DNA of 36,314 nucleotides from Myxococcales bacterium. GTDB taxonomy: Bacteria; Myxococcota_A; Polyangia; Polyangiales; Polyangiaceae. The first letter of the stretch is position 1. Each line of letters starts with the position of its first letter. The notes beneath the pieces were generated by a model. That model saw nothing but the letters and a program-made list of their open reading frames with translations. It was not told the DNA's origin and ran no database searches. Location: contig JAAZAA010000107.1 in the NCBI GenBank assembly GCA_012514535.1, forward strand, positions 1 through 36,314, read 5' to 3'. Below, one piece after another: positions 15,059 to 21,187 of the stretch. Both the position numbers and the translations under genes were made by a program.

Positions 15059-15955
15059 TCAGCGGCGGGGGAGACGGACGACGCGGCCGCCCCGGGGCGG
15101 CGGCTCGACGGGGGGCAGCGCCAGGACGTGCCGCTCGATGACGGGGAGCGCGTGCAGCGCCGCGCCCTCCACGTGCAGCTCCGAGAACTCGCCGTCGAAG
15201 CACAGCACGAGGACGTAGATGGACGCGAAGGAGCGCGCGAAGTAGCCGAACCCCGGCCGGCGCACGAGCCGCCGGAACGAGGGCGGCCCCTCCGCCTGCT
15301 CCGCTTCGCCGCGCAGCTCGCCGAGGACGACGGCCTCGAGGATCTGGGCTTTGCGCGCCCGGAGCGGGCGGCCAACGAGACGCTCCACGAGGCGCAGCGC
15401 CCGCCGGTGCTCTTCGCCTCCCAACGCGAGCTCCCCCAACGCGTGATCGATCTCTTCGTGGTTCAGCCCCGCCACCATCGCCAGGTCGACGTGGTGTTCC
15501 CGGGCGACGCGATACAGCCGCGCGAGGGCGCGGGCCTCGTTCAGGTCGTAGTCGTCGCCCCGGGGCTCCGAGGTCCCCCAGAGCATGGGAGAGGTGACGT
15601 CGATGACCACCGCGCTCGACGCCCCGGTGCGCCCGGCGAGGGCACAGAGCTCGTCCTCGAGCCGGCGTCGCGCCAGGTGTCGCTCCGCGTCCGGGCGGGC
15701 GCTCGGCGCCGGCGGCATCCCGATGTCGAAGAACGACGCCGCCATGTGGCGGAGACGCACGGCGACCTCATGGGGCGCCTCCGGCGGCGCCTCGAAGAGG
15801 GCGACGAGCCGCCAGCCCGTCGCCAGCTCCGCGTACACGGCGCGTGGCCCCTCCGGGGGGCGTCCGCCGAGCTCCAGACGCGCGTCGTCACACCCGAGCT
15901 CGCGGCACACGAGCTCCAGCACTCTGTTGAGGGTCTCCCGGCTCACCTGATTCAT
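15059..15955 (-). CDS. Roadblock/LC7-like hypothetical protein
   Basis: A 298-residue cytoplasmic protein. Two segments look like Roadblock/LC7 (MglB-like) folds: one around 108-190 (GASSAVVIDVTSPMLWGTSE, then a helix), and one around 235-285 (FASIYVLVLCFDGEFSELHV, then ALPVIERHVLALPP). The first ~90 residues form another alpha/beta region. In Myxococcota such proteins regulate small Ras-like GTPases (MglA type), but no GTPase lies next to this gene, so its partner is unknown. The start is ATG 15955. The fold assignment rests on pattern recognition and is moderate. Confidence 0.55.
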   Translation of the reverse strand: MNQVSRETLNRVLELVCRELGCDDARLELGGRPPEGPRAVYAELATGWRLVALFEAPPEAPHEVAVRLRHMAASFFDIGMPPAPSARPDAERHLARRRLEDELCALAGRTGASSAVVIDVTSPMLWGTSEPRGDDYDLNEARALARLYRVAREHHVDLAMVAGLNHEEIDHALGELALGGEEHRRALRLVERLVGRPLRARKAQILEAVVLGELRGEAEQAEGPPSFRRLVRRPGFGYFARSFASIYVLVLCFDGEFSELHVEGAALHALPVIERHVLALPPVEPPPRGGRVVRLPRR

Positions 15956-16171
15956 TACAGCACAAGTCGGGCAGTCCGGTGTGCCTCAGGCTGGGAAAAG
16001 ACCCCGCCGCTGACGGACGTCGGGGGCGGGGGCCGACGGAGCGGCCGCCGAGGGGGGCCGAGGCGGCCGCGCTGTGGGAGGGGGATTGCCGCGCCTGGGC
16101 GGACGCCCGGGGCTGGCCCGCGGGAGCGGACGGGGAGCGCCGTGGGGAGTCGAGAAAAAAAAGAGAAGGCG

Positions 16172-16304
16172 TTCGTTAGGAGTGCTCTGACGAGGCGCTC
16201 GCCGCGTCGGCGGCATGGGCGTCGGCGGCGGAGGTGCTTTCGTTAGGAGTGCTCTGACGAGGCGCTCGCCGCGTCGGCGGCATGGGCGTCGGCGGCGGAG
16301 GTGC
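16172..16304. repeat. 67-bp tandem duplication across a gene end
   Basis: A 66-bp sequence beginning TTCGTTAGGAGTGCTCTG is present twice, at 16172-16237 and 16239-16304, with one intervening base. The second copy contains the last codons and stop of the minus-strand endopeptidase gene; the first lies just after the stop. The copies appear identical, suggesting a recent duplication (or an assembly artefact). Confidence 0.95.
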
Positions 16305-17568
16305 GTCCTTTGGAGCTTTGTTTGCGCAGGTTTCGCTCCGGTGGGTCGTAGGGGGGCAGCCGGCGCGTGGGGAAGGTGAGCTTGCCGGTGACGGGCGCGG
16401 GGCCGCCGGTGCGCGGGATCTTGTAGGTGCGTTTGGCGATGATGACCGTCGAGCGCAGGCCGTTCGCCTTCTGAATCGCCCGCACCGTCGTGCCGTAGAC
16501 GCGGGCGAGCTTGATGAGGCTGTCGCCCTTCTTCGCCACGTGGTTCACGTAGGACACGACGGGCGGGATGAGCCGATGCTTCACGAGCAGGGGGTAGGCC
16601 CGCTGCGCGCCCCGCTGCGCCATCGGGTTGAAGAAGCGCACGTGGAAATGGGTGTGGTGGCCCTTGACGTGGCGGATCAGGGCAGGGCGGCCCGGGCGCG
16701 TCTTGAAGAGGCCCTCCACCCACTCCGGGTCCTCGCCGAGATCGAGGGCGTAAGCCTTCAACAGGCGCTGCAAGCTGTGATCCAGCAGGATCATCTCGAC
16801 GTCCGTCTCCGTGATCAGGGCGCGCACCAGCGCCCAGTTCCGCTCGACGTCGAAGTTCGCGGCCGTCCCGCGGGCGTACCACCGCCGGTCCCCCGAATAA
16901 TAAAAGCCGAGGTCCACGTCCCGGCCCGACTGGTGGCTCAGGTGCGGGCTCAAGTAGCCGCCGGTGCGGGAGCTCACGTGGCCCACGTGCAGGGGCGGCG
17001 TCCCCGGGAACCGCTCGTGGACCTTGCGCACCGCCGCCTCGAGGTAGTCGATGGTCTCCTGGGTGCCGTAGGCGAACCCCGGGGACACCAGCTCGAACAG
17101 CTCGCCCTCCGGGAGCTGCACGCCGTTGAGGAGGCGGCCGTTGTTGGGCAGGCCGACGGAGAGGGAGCCGAGGGCGGGTCGGTCGCCGGTGACGAGCTTC
17201 TCGAGCTCCGAGTCGGACAGATCGTCGAAGGGGTGCCGGGGCGTGAAGACCTGCTGGGGTGCCTCGCGACGTTCCCGGGCGGTGCGCGAGCCGCGACGCT
17301 GCTCGGGGGACGCAGCCTGGGCGCGGGGGGGAGCCTCGTCGGGCTCTGTGGGGCTGCCCTCGAGAGCGGTCTCGGCGGCGTCCGGGGGGGCGGGGCCCTC
17401 CGGATCTTCCGGGCTCGTGTCTCCGGCGGGGGCCCCAGCGAGGTCTTCGGCGGCGGCGGTCGCCTCGGCAGCTCGGGCCGGCCGGTCGGCCTGCGAGGCA
17501 CCGCAGGCGAGCAGCAGGAGGCTGCCGCACAGGCCGAGGCATACTTGCGAGGCTGAGATCGATCGCAC
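16243..17568 (-). CDS. M74 murein endopeptidase (MepA-like) lipoprotein with LysM
   Basis: A 441-residue envelope protein. It starts with a lipoprotein signal (LLLLAC, Cys22). A long Ala/Pro/Glu-rich linker reaches to ~105. The penicillin-insensitive murein endopeptidase domain spans about 110-325, with metal ligands in HLSHQSGRDVD (H212, D219) and GHHTHFHVRF (H307, H309). A LysM peptidoglycan-binding motif follows at ~344-385 (VAKKGDSLIKLARVYGTT) and then a basic, Ala/Ser-rich tail. It should cleave D-Ala-mDAP cross-links while anchored to a membrane. The GTG 17568 start has AAGGAG five bases upstream. E. coli MepA has neither a lipobox nor LysM. The 3' end is part of a 67-bp tandem duplication. 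Confidence 0.9.
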   Translation of the reverse strand: MRSISASQVCLGLCGSLLLLACGASQADRPARAAEATAAAEDLAGAPAGDTSPEDPEGPAPPDAAETALEGSPTEPDEAPPRAQAASPEQRRGSRTARERREAPQQVFTPRHPFDDLSDSELEKLVTGDRPALGSLSVGLPNNGRLLNGVQLPEGELFELVSPGFAYGTQETIDYLEAAVRKVHERFPGTPPLHVGHVSSRTGGYLSPHLSHQSGRDVDLGFYYSGDRRWYARGTAANFDVERNWALVRALITETDVEMILLDHSLQRLLKAYALDLGEDPEWVEGLFKTRPGRPALIRHVKGHHTHFHVRFFNPMAQRGAQRAYPLLVKHRLIPPVVSYVNHVAKKGDSLIKLARVYGTTVRAIQKANGLRSTVIIAKRTYKIPRTGGPAPVTGKLTFPTRRLPPYDPPERNLRKQSSKGRTSAADAHAADAASASSEHS

Positions 17569-17672
17569 GCGGGCTCCTTCGAGGGCCGACGCTTGGGGGG
17601 GCGCCGAACCAGCGGTGGGGTGGGTGCCGGTGCCAGCATGTCAGAGGCTCCGGCCCGCTGCCAGGCCCGGGC

Positions 17673-18623
17673 TCATCCGCCGGTTTCGTACCAGTCGACC
17701 GTGCGCCGCAGGCCCTCGTCCAGGGAGAGGGGGGCGCCCAGCAGCTCGGCGAAGCGACGCCCGTCCAGCACGGAGCGCCCGACGTCTCCGGCGCGCGGCG
17801 GGCCGTGGCGCAGGTCGACGGGGGCCCGGCCCAGCTCCTCCGTGAGCCGGAGCACCCGGTGGGCGAGCTCCTCGGTGGCGGTGCCCACGCCCGTGGCGCA
17901 GTTCAGGACGCGGTCGGGGACGCGGCCCTCCAGGGCGGCGACGTTGGCCCGGGCGACGTCCGTGACGTAGATGTAGTCCCGCACGCAGCCCGCATCCCCG
18001 CGCTTCTGGCGCCCGAAGACGGTGAGCGGCAAGCCCGCGAGCGCGCGGTCGAAGTAGATCGCGACGACCCCCGCCTCGCCGTGGGGATCCTGGCGCGGAC
18101 CGTAGACGTTCGCGTAGCGGAGCAGGGTCGGGGTGAGGCCGTACTGGCGGGCGTAGACGTCGAGCAGCTGTTCGTAGGCGAGCTTGTGGATGGCGTAGGG
18201 GCTGATGGGAGCGGTGCCGTGGTCCTCCGCGGCCAGGGTGTTCTCCGCCACCTCGCCGTAGATCGCGCCGCCCGTGCTGGCGAACACGAGGCGCTCGACG
18301 CCGAGGCGCACGCAGGCGTCCGCCAGGTGGATGCCCCCCAGGAGGTTCACCTCCGCGTCGAGGGCGGGATCGCGCATGCTCACGCTGACGCTCGCCTGGG
18401 CCGCCTGGTGGCTGACCACCGTGGGGCGGAAATCCTCCAGGGCCCGCTCCGTCGCCTCCCGGTGGCGCAGATCGACCTCGTAGAAGTGGACGTTGGGGGG
18501 CACGTTCTCCCGCTTGCCCGTGCTGAGATCGTCGACGACCGCCACTTCGTGCCCCGCCGCCAGCGCGGCGGCGGCGACGTGGCTGCCGATGAAGCCAGCG
18601 CCACCGGTGATCAGGATGCGCAT
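17673..18623 (-). CDS. NAD-dependent sugar-nucleotide epimerase
   Basis: A 316-residue extended short-chain dehydrogenase of the UDP-glucose 4-epimerase type. The NAD-binding glycine motif ITGGAGFIGSH is at residues 5-15, followed by VVDDLSTGKRENV. The catalytic residues are in FASTGGAIYG (S116/T117) and the Y143-x3-K147 of SPYAIHKLAYEQ. RYANVYGPRQ and the VRDYIYVTDVARA block are typical of GalE-like enzymes. Substrate (UDP-Glc, UDP-GlcNAc or a uronic acid) cannot be told from sequence. ATG 18623 begins right at the first beta strand; a longer frame from 18674 would add 17 unlikely residues. A TATGCT hexamer lies just upstream. It stands alone, divergent from pdxH. Confidence 0.88.
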   Translation of the reverse strand: MRILITGGAGFIGSHVAAAALAAGHEVAVVDDLSTGKRENVPPNVHFYEVDLRHREATERALEDFRPTVVSHQAAQASVSVSMRDPALDAEVNLLGGIHLADACVRLGVERLVFASTGGAIYGEVAENTLAAEDHGTAPISPYAIHKLAYEQLLDVYARQYGLTPTLLRYANVYGPRQDPHGEAGVVAIYFDRALAGLPLTVFGRQKRGDAGCVRDYIYVTDVARANVAALEGRVPDRVLNCATGVGTATEELAHRVLRLTEELGRAPVDLRHGPPRAGDVGRSVLDGRRFAELLGAPLSLDEGLRRTVDWYETGG

Positions 18624-18730
18624 GCGTGAGCATACGGCGCCCTCGCCGCGGCCGAACAGTCTGCGACCCGCCATGGCAGAGGGACCACCAGAGGTGCTAC
18701 AGGGTGCTCCGCAGACACGGCGTGCTCCCC

Positions 18731-19321
18731 ATGGACCCCGAAACCACCGACGATCCCCTGGCGCTGTTGGAGGCCTGGATCGCCGACGCCCAGAGCGCCG
18801 GCCTGGCGCTCCCCGAGTCGATGACCTTGGCCACCGTGGGGGCCGACGGGCGGCCGTCCGCTCGCGTGGTCCTCTACAAAGGCATTTCGGGGGGCGGGCT
18901 GAGGTTCTTCACGAACTATCGGAGCCGTAAGGGGCAGCAGCTCGACGCTGTGGCCTACGCGGCGCTCGTCTTCCACTGGGCGACCCTCGAGCGTCAGGTG
19001 CGCGTGGAGGGGGTCGTCGAGCGGCTCTCCGCCGAGGAGTCGGACGAGTACTTCGCCACCCGGCCCCGGGACAGTCAGCTGGGCGCCTGGGCATCTCCCC
19101 AGAGCGAGGTGATCGCCTCCCGCGAGGAGCTGGAGCAGCGCCTGGACGAGCTGACGCGGCGCTACGAAGGCGGCCCCGTGCCGCGGCCCCCCCACTGGGG
19201 CGGGTATCGGGTCGTGCCCGAGAGCGTCGAGGTGTGGATCGGGCGGGGCGGGCGGCTCCACGATCGCTTTCGTTTCCATCGCGTCGAAGGCGGCTGGGCG
19301 CGGCAGCGGCTGGCTCCCTGA
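18731..19321 (+). CDS. pdxH: Pyridoxamine 5'-phosphate oxidase
   Basis: A 196-residue FMN-dependent enzyme that oxidises pyridoxine or pyridoxamine 5'-phosphate to pyridoxal 5'-phosphate. Family blocks are in order: SARVVLYKG (FMN), RFFTNYRSRKGQQL, VFHWATLERQVRVEG, YFATRPRDSQLGAWASPQS, and the C-terminal PPHWGGYRVVPESVEVW with RLHDRFRF. Length is slightly below E. coli PdxH because the variable N-terminus is short. ATG 18731 is chosen, but GTG 18722 or 18704 in the same frame are possible. It diverges from the epimerase gene and converges with the tetR-type gene. Two TetR-like operators lie just past its stop. Confidence 0.93.
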   Translation: MDPETTDDPLALLEAWIADAQSAGLALPESMTLATVGADGRPSARVVLYKGISGGGLRFFTNYRSRKGQQLDAVAYAALVFHWATLERQVRVEGVVERLSAEESDEYFATRPRDSQLGAWASPQSEVIASREELEQRLDELTRRYEGGPVPRPPHWGGYRVVPESVEVWIGRGGRLHDRFRFHRVEGGWARQRLAP

Positions 19322-19392
19322 GTGGTCGCTGCGCGGCGCTTCGCCCATCGCGAGCGAGGGGCGCGTGGGGCGCGTGGGGCGCGTGGGCGCGT

Positions 19393-19409
19393 GGTTGACA
19401 TCGTTCACC
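19393..19409. promoter_or_regulatory. TetR-like operator, site A
   Basis: GGTTGAC-ATC-GTTCACC, an imperfect inverted repeat with 7-bp half-sites and a 3-bp spacer, the same architecture as sites B and C. It lies between the convergent pdxH and tetR-type genes. Confidence 0.45.
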
Positions 19410-19456
19410 TCGGCGGCGGCGTCGAGAATCCGCGCAAGCAGGCGCCGCTGGGGACG

Positions 19457-19473
19457 GGTTAACGGTGTTAACT
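19457..19473. promoter_or_regulatory. TetR-like operator, site B
   Basis: GGTTAAC-GGT-GTTAACT: the core GTTAAC-N3-GTTAAC is perfectly symmetric. It sits 84 bp past the GGTTGAC of site A and 32 bp beyond the tetR-type stop codon (minus strand). Confidence 0.55.
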
Positions 19474-19504
19474 GTCGGGGCATTCCGCGCGGACGTCCGC
19501 GGGC

Positions 19505-20101
19505 TCAGCGCTCGCTCGGTCGCCCCACCGCGAGGGCCGCCAAGATCAGATCCAGCTGCCGTTCACGGAGCTGATTCACCTCCTCCGCGTCTCGCTCGAG
19601 CTGACCGTTGAGGAGCAGGCTGGCGAGACCGTGCACGGAGGCCCAGACGCACGCCGCGCGCTCCCGGGGATCTCCGGGAGCGAAATCCCCTGCCGCCTGA
19701 CACTCCGTCACCCGATCGACGAGGAACTGGAAGCTGCCGCTGCCCTCCCGTCGCGCCTCCTCATCCAGCTTGTGGAGGCCGAGATCCTCCCAGGGCGTCA
19801 TGAAAATCAGCGCATAGTCCCGCGGATGCGTCACGGCGAAGTCGAAATAGCGCTGCCCCGCCTTGCGCATGCGCTCGAGGGGCGTCGCCTCCTCGAGGGC
19901 GTCCATCAGGTACGAGTCGAAGACGCGGAACCCCTCCTGGATGGCAGCGCTCACGAGGGCGTCCTTGCCGTCGAAGTGGCGATAGATCGCCGTCGCCGAC
20001 AGGTCACAGGCGGCCGCCACCTTGCGCATGGAGAACCCCGCGATGCCCTGCTCGAGGAGCAGATCCCGCGCGGTCGCCAGCAGCCGCTCTCGCGTCGCCA
20101 C
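19505..20101 (-). CDS. TetR/AcrR family transcriptional regulator
   Basis: A 198-residue regulator. Residues ~3-50 form the TetR helix-turn-helix (RERLLATARDLLLEQGIAGF, then SMRKVAAACDLSATAIYRHFDGK). The rest is a helical ligand/dimerisation domain of the TetR_C WHG-like type (RYFDFAVTHPRDYALIFMTP, VWASVHGLASLLLNGQL). Such proteins repress genes until a small hydrophobic or metabolite ligand binds. The start is GTG 20101. An inverted repeat (site C) overlaps its -10 and spacer, strongly suggesting autorepression. Two more matching repeats lie beyond its 3' end. The ligand and other targets are unknown; oxidase subunit III lies upstream on the same strand. Confidence 0.92.
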   Translation of the reverse strand: MATRERLLATARDLLLEQGIAGFSMRKVAAACDLSATAIYRHFDGKDALVSAAIQEGFRVFDSYLMDALEEATPLERMRKAGQRYFDFAVTHPRDYALIFMTPWEDLGLHKLDEEARREGSGSFQFLVDRVTECQAAGDFAPGDPRERAACVWASVHGLASLLLNGQLERDAEEVNQLRERQLDLILAALAVGRPSER

Positions 20102-20107
20102 GGCGCG

Positions 20108-20136
20108 TGGTTAACAGTGTCAACCGAAGGGATCAA
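20108..20136 (-). promoter_or_regulatory. tetR promoter, candidate leaderless
   Basis: On the minus strand TTGATC, 17 nt, TAACCA, then six bases to the GTG start at 20101. Operator site C covers most of the -10 and part of the spacer, so bound repressor would exclude RNA polymerase. Confidence 0.55.
20109..20125. promoter_or_regulatory. TetR operator, site C (autoregulation)
   Basis: GGTTAAC-AGT-GTCAACC: 7-bp half-sites matching at six of seven positions with a 3-bp spacer, located 8 bp upstream of the tetR-type start and overlapping its promoter. Matches sites A and B (consensus GGTTRAC-N3-GTnnACC). Confidence 0.65.
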
Positions 20137-20152
20137 GGTCGAAAGAGCGGGG

Positions 20153-20212
20153 CTCCGGCTCCGCTTGGCTCCGGCTCCGCTTGGCTCCGGCTCCGCTTGG
20201 CTCCGGCTCCGC
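20153..20212 (+). repeat. 16-bp tandem repeat, about 3.75 copies
   Basis: CTCCGGCTCCGCTTGG repeats at 20153, 20169 and 20185, with a partial copy at 20201. It lies in the gap upstream of the tetR-type gene. No gene is seen between 20137 and 20416. Confidence 0.9.
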
Positions 20213-20277
20213 GCGACTCGGTTCCAGGGGTGCTCTGCTCGGTGCCTGCGACGCGCGGCGCAGGTGATGCGGGCGCA

Positions 20278-20342
20278 GTGCGAGGGCGTCGTGCGAGGGC
20301 GTCGTGCGAGGGCGCAGTGCGAGGGCGCAGTGCGAGGGCAGG
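20278..20342 (+). repeat. 13-bp tandem repeat, five copies
   Basis: Five units beginning GTGCGAGGGC and ending GTC, GTC, GCA, GCA and AGG start at 20278, 20291, 20304, 20317 and 20330. Each is 13 bp. They are non-coding, between the oxidase subunit III-like gene and the tetR-type gene. Confidence 0.9.
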
Positions 20343-20416
20343 GCGCTCGGCCTCGCGCGCGAGCGCGCGGCGACGGGCAACGCGGGGCCACGGGGCCGTC
20401 GGGACGAGCCTCGGCT

Positions 20417-21022
20417 TCAGGTCATCACGACGAAGAGCAAGACGAACCAGACGACGAGCAGGTAGTCCCAGTACTGGGCGCAGAGACGCACCCCCTCCAT
20501 GCGGGAGCTCGAGTACTGACGCCCGTGGGCGCGGGCGATCACCAGACCAAGCGGGATGAAGCCCGCCAGGACGTGGAGCGCGTGCAGGGCGGTGAGGGCG
20601 TAGACCGTGAAGACGTAGAGGGGCTGGACGTCCACGGGCACGGCCGCGGCCAGCAGGGAGCGCCAGTTCTGGATCTGGGCGAGGAGGAAGCCGACCGCGA
20701 GGGCTCCGGAGATCCACAGGGCGCGCTCGAGGGTCGTGAAGGCGTTGCGCTTCAGGGCGGCGATGCCCCAGCGCATGCTCACGCTCACCCCCACCAGCAG
20801 CGCGCTGCTGGCGGCGAGCCCCCAAGGCAGCGGAGGGAGGGGGCGCGCGTGCCAGAGCTCGTTCTGCGACCGTGTGACCAAATAGGCGATGATGCTGGCC
20901 CCGAACAGCATGGTCAGGGACACCAGCGTCACGTACAGGCCCAGCTGGGCCACGGAAATCCCCGCGAGCGAGGGGCGTGAGCCATCGTCGGCTCGCTGGC
21001 GCGAGAAGCTGGGATCGGCCAC
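20417..21022 (-). CDS. Heme-copper oxidase subunit III-like protein
   Basis: A 201-residue membrane protein with five predicted helices, matching short cytochrome c/quinol oxidase subunit III (CoxC/CyoC type). Signature parts are SQLG-like VAQLGLYVTLVSLTMLFGA, the Trp-rich helices QIQNWRSLL, FTVYALTALHALHVLAGF (conserved His near the helix III-IV region) and the C-terminal CAQYWDYLLVVWFVLLFVVM (the usual YWHFVDxVW variant). It lacks subunits I and II nearby, so it is either an orphan subunit or part of a dispersed oxidase operon. The start is GTG 21022, six bases after a good -10. Confidence 0.87.
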   Translation of the reverse strand: MADPSFSRQRADDGSRPSLAGISVAQLGLYVTLVSLTMLFGASIIAYLVTRSQNELWHARPLPPLPWGLAASSALLVGVSVSMRWGIAALKRNAFTTLERALWISGALAVGFLLAQIQNWRSLLAAAVPVDVQPLYVFTVYALTALHALHVLAGFIPLGLVIARAHGRQYSSSRMEGVRLCAQYWDYLLVVWFVLLFVVMT

Positions 21023-21028
21023 GGACGG

Positions 21029-21057
21029 TCCTTAGCTCGCTCCCGACGGTCGGACAA
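21029..21057 (-). promoter_or_regulatory. Oxidase subunit III promoter, candidate leaderless
   Basis: On the minus strand TTGTCC, 17 nt, TAAGGA, then six bases to the GTG start at 21022. The predicted mRNA begins at or next to the start codon. Confidence 0.55.
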
Positions 21058-21187
21058 TACGTGGGGCCGCCGGGCAGGAAGGGCGAAGCAGGGGGTTGGC
21101 CCGGTGCCGTTTTCGCTATGCTCGGCCGGGCCAGGCCCTTCGTGGCACGGCGCTCCGAGTCCCCGCAGCTTTTCCCCTTCGCGCGCC

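Noticed and set aside
15986-17542. 518-codon minus-strand frame over the M74 gene
   Set aside because: Other-frame shadow of the M74 endopeptidase gene; no recognisable motifs.
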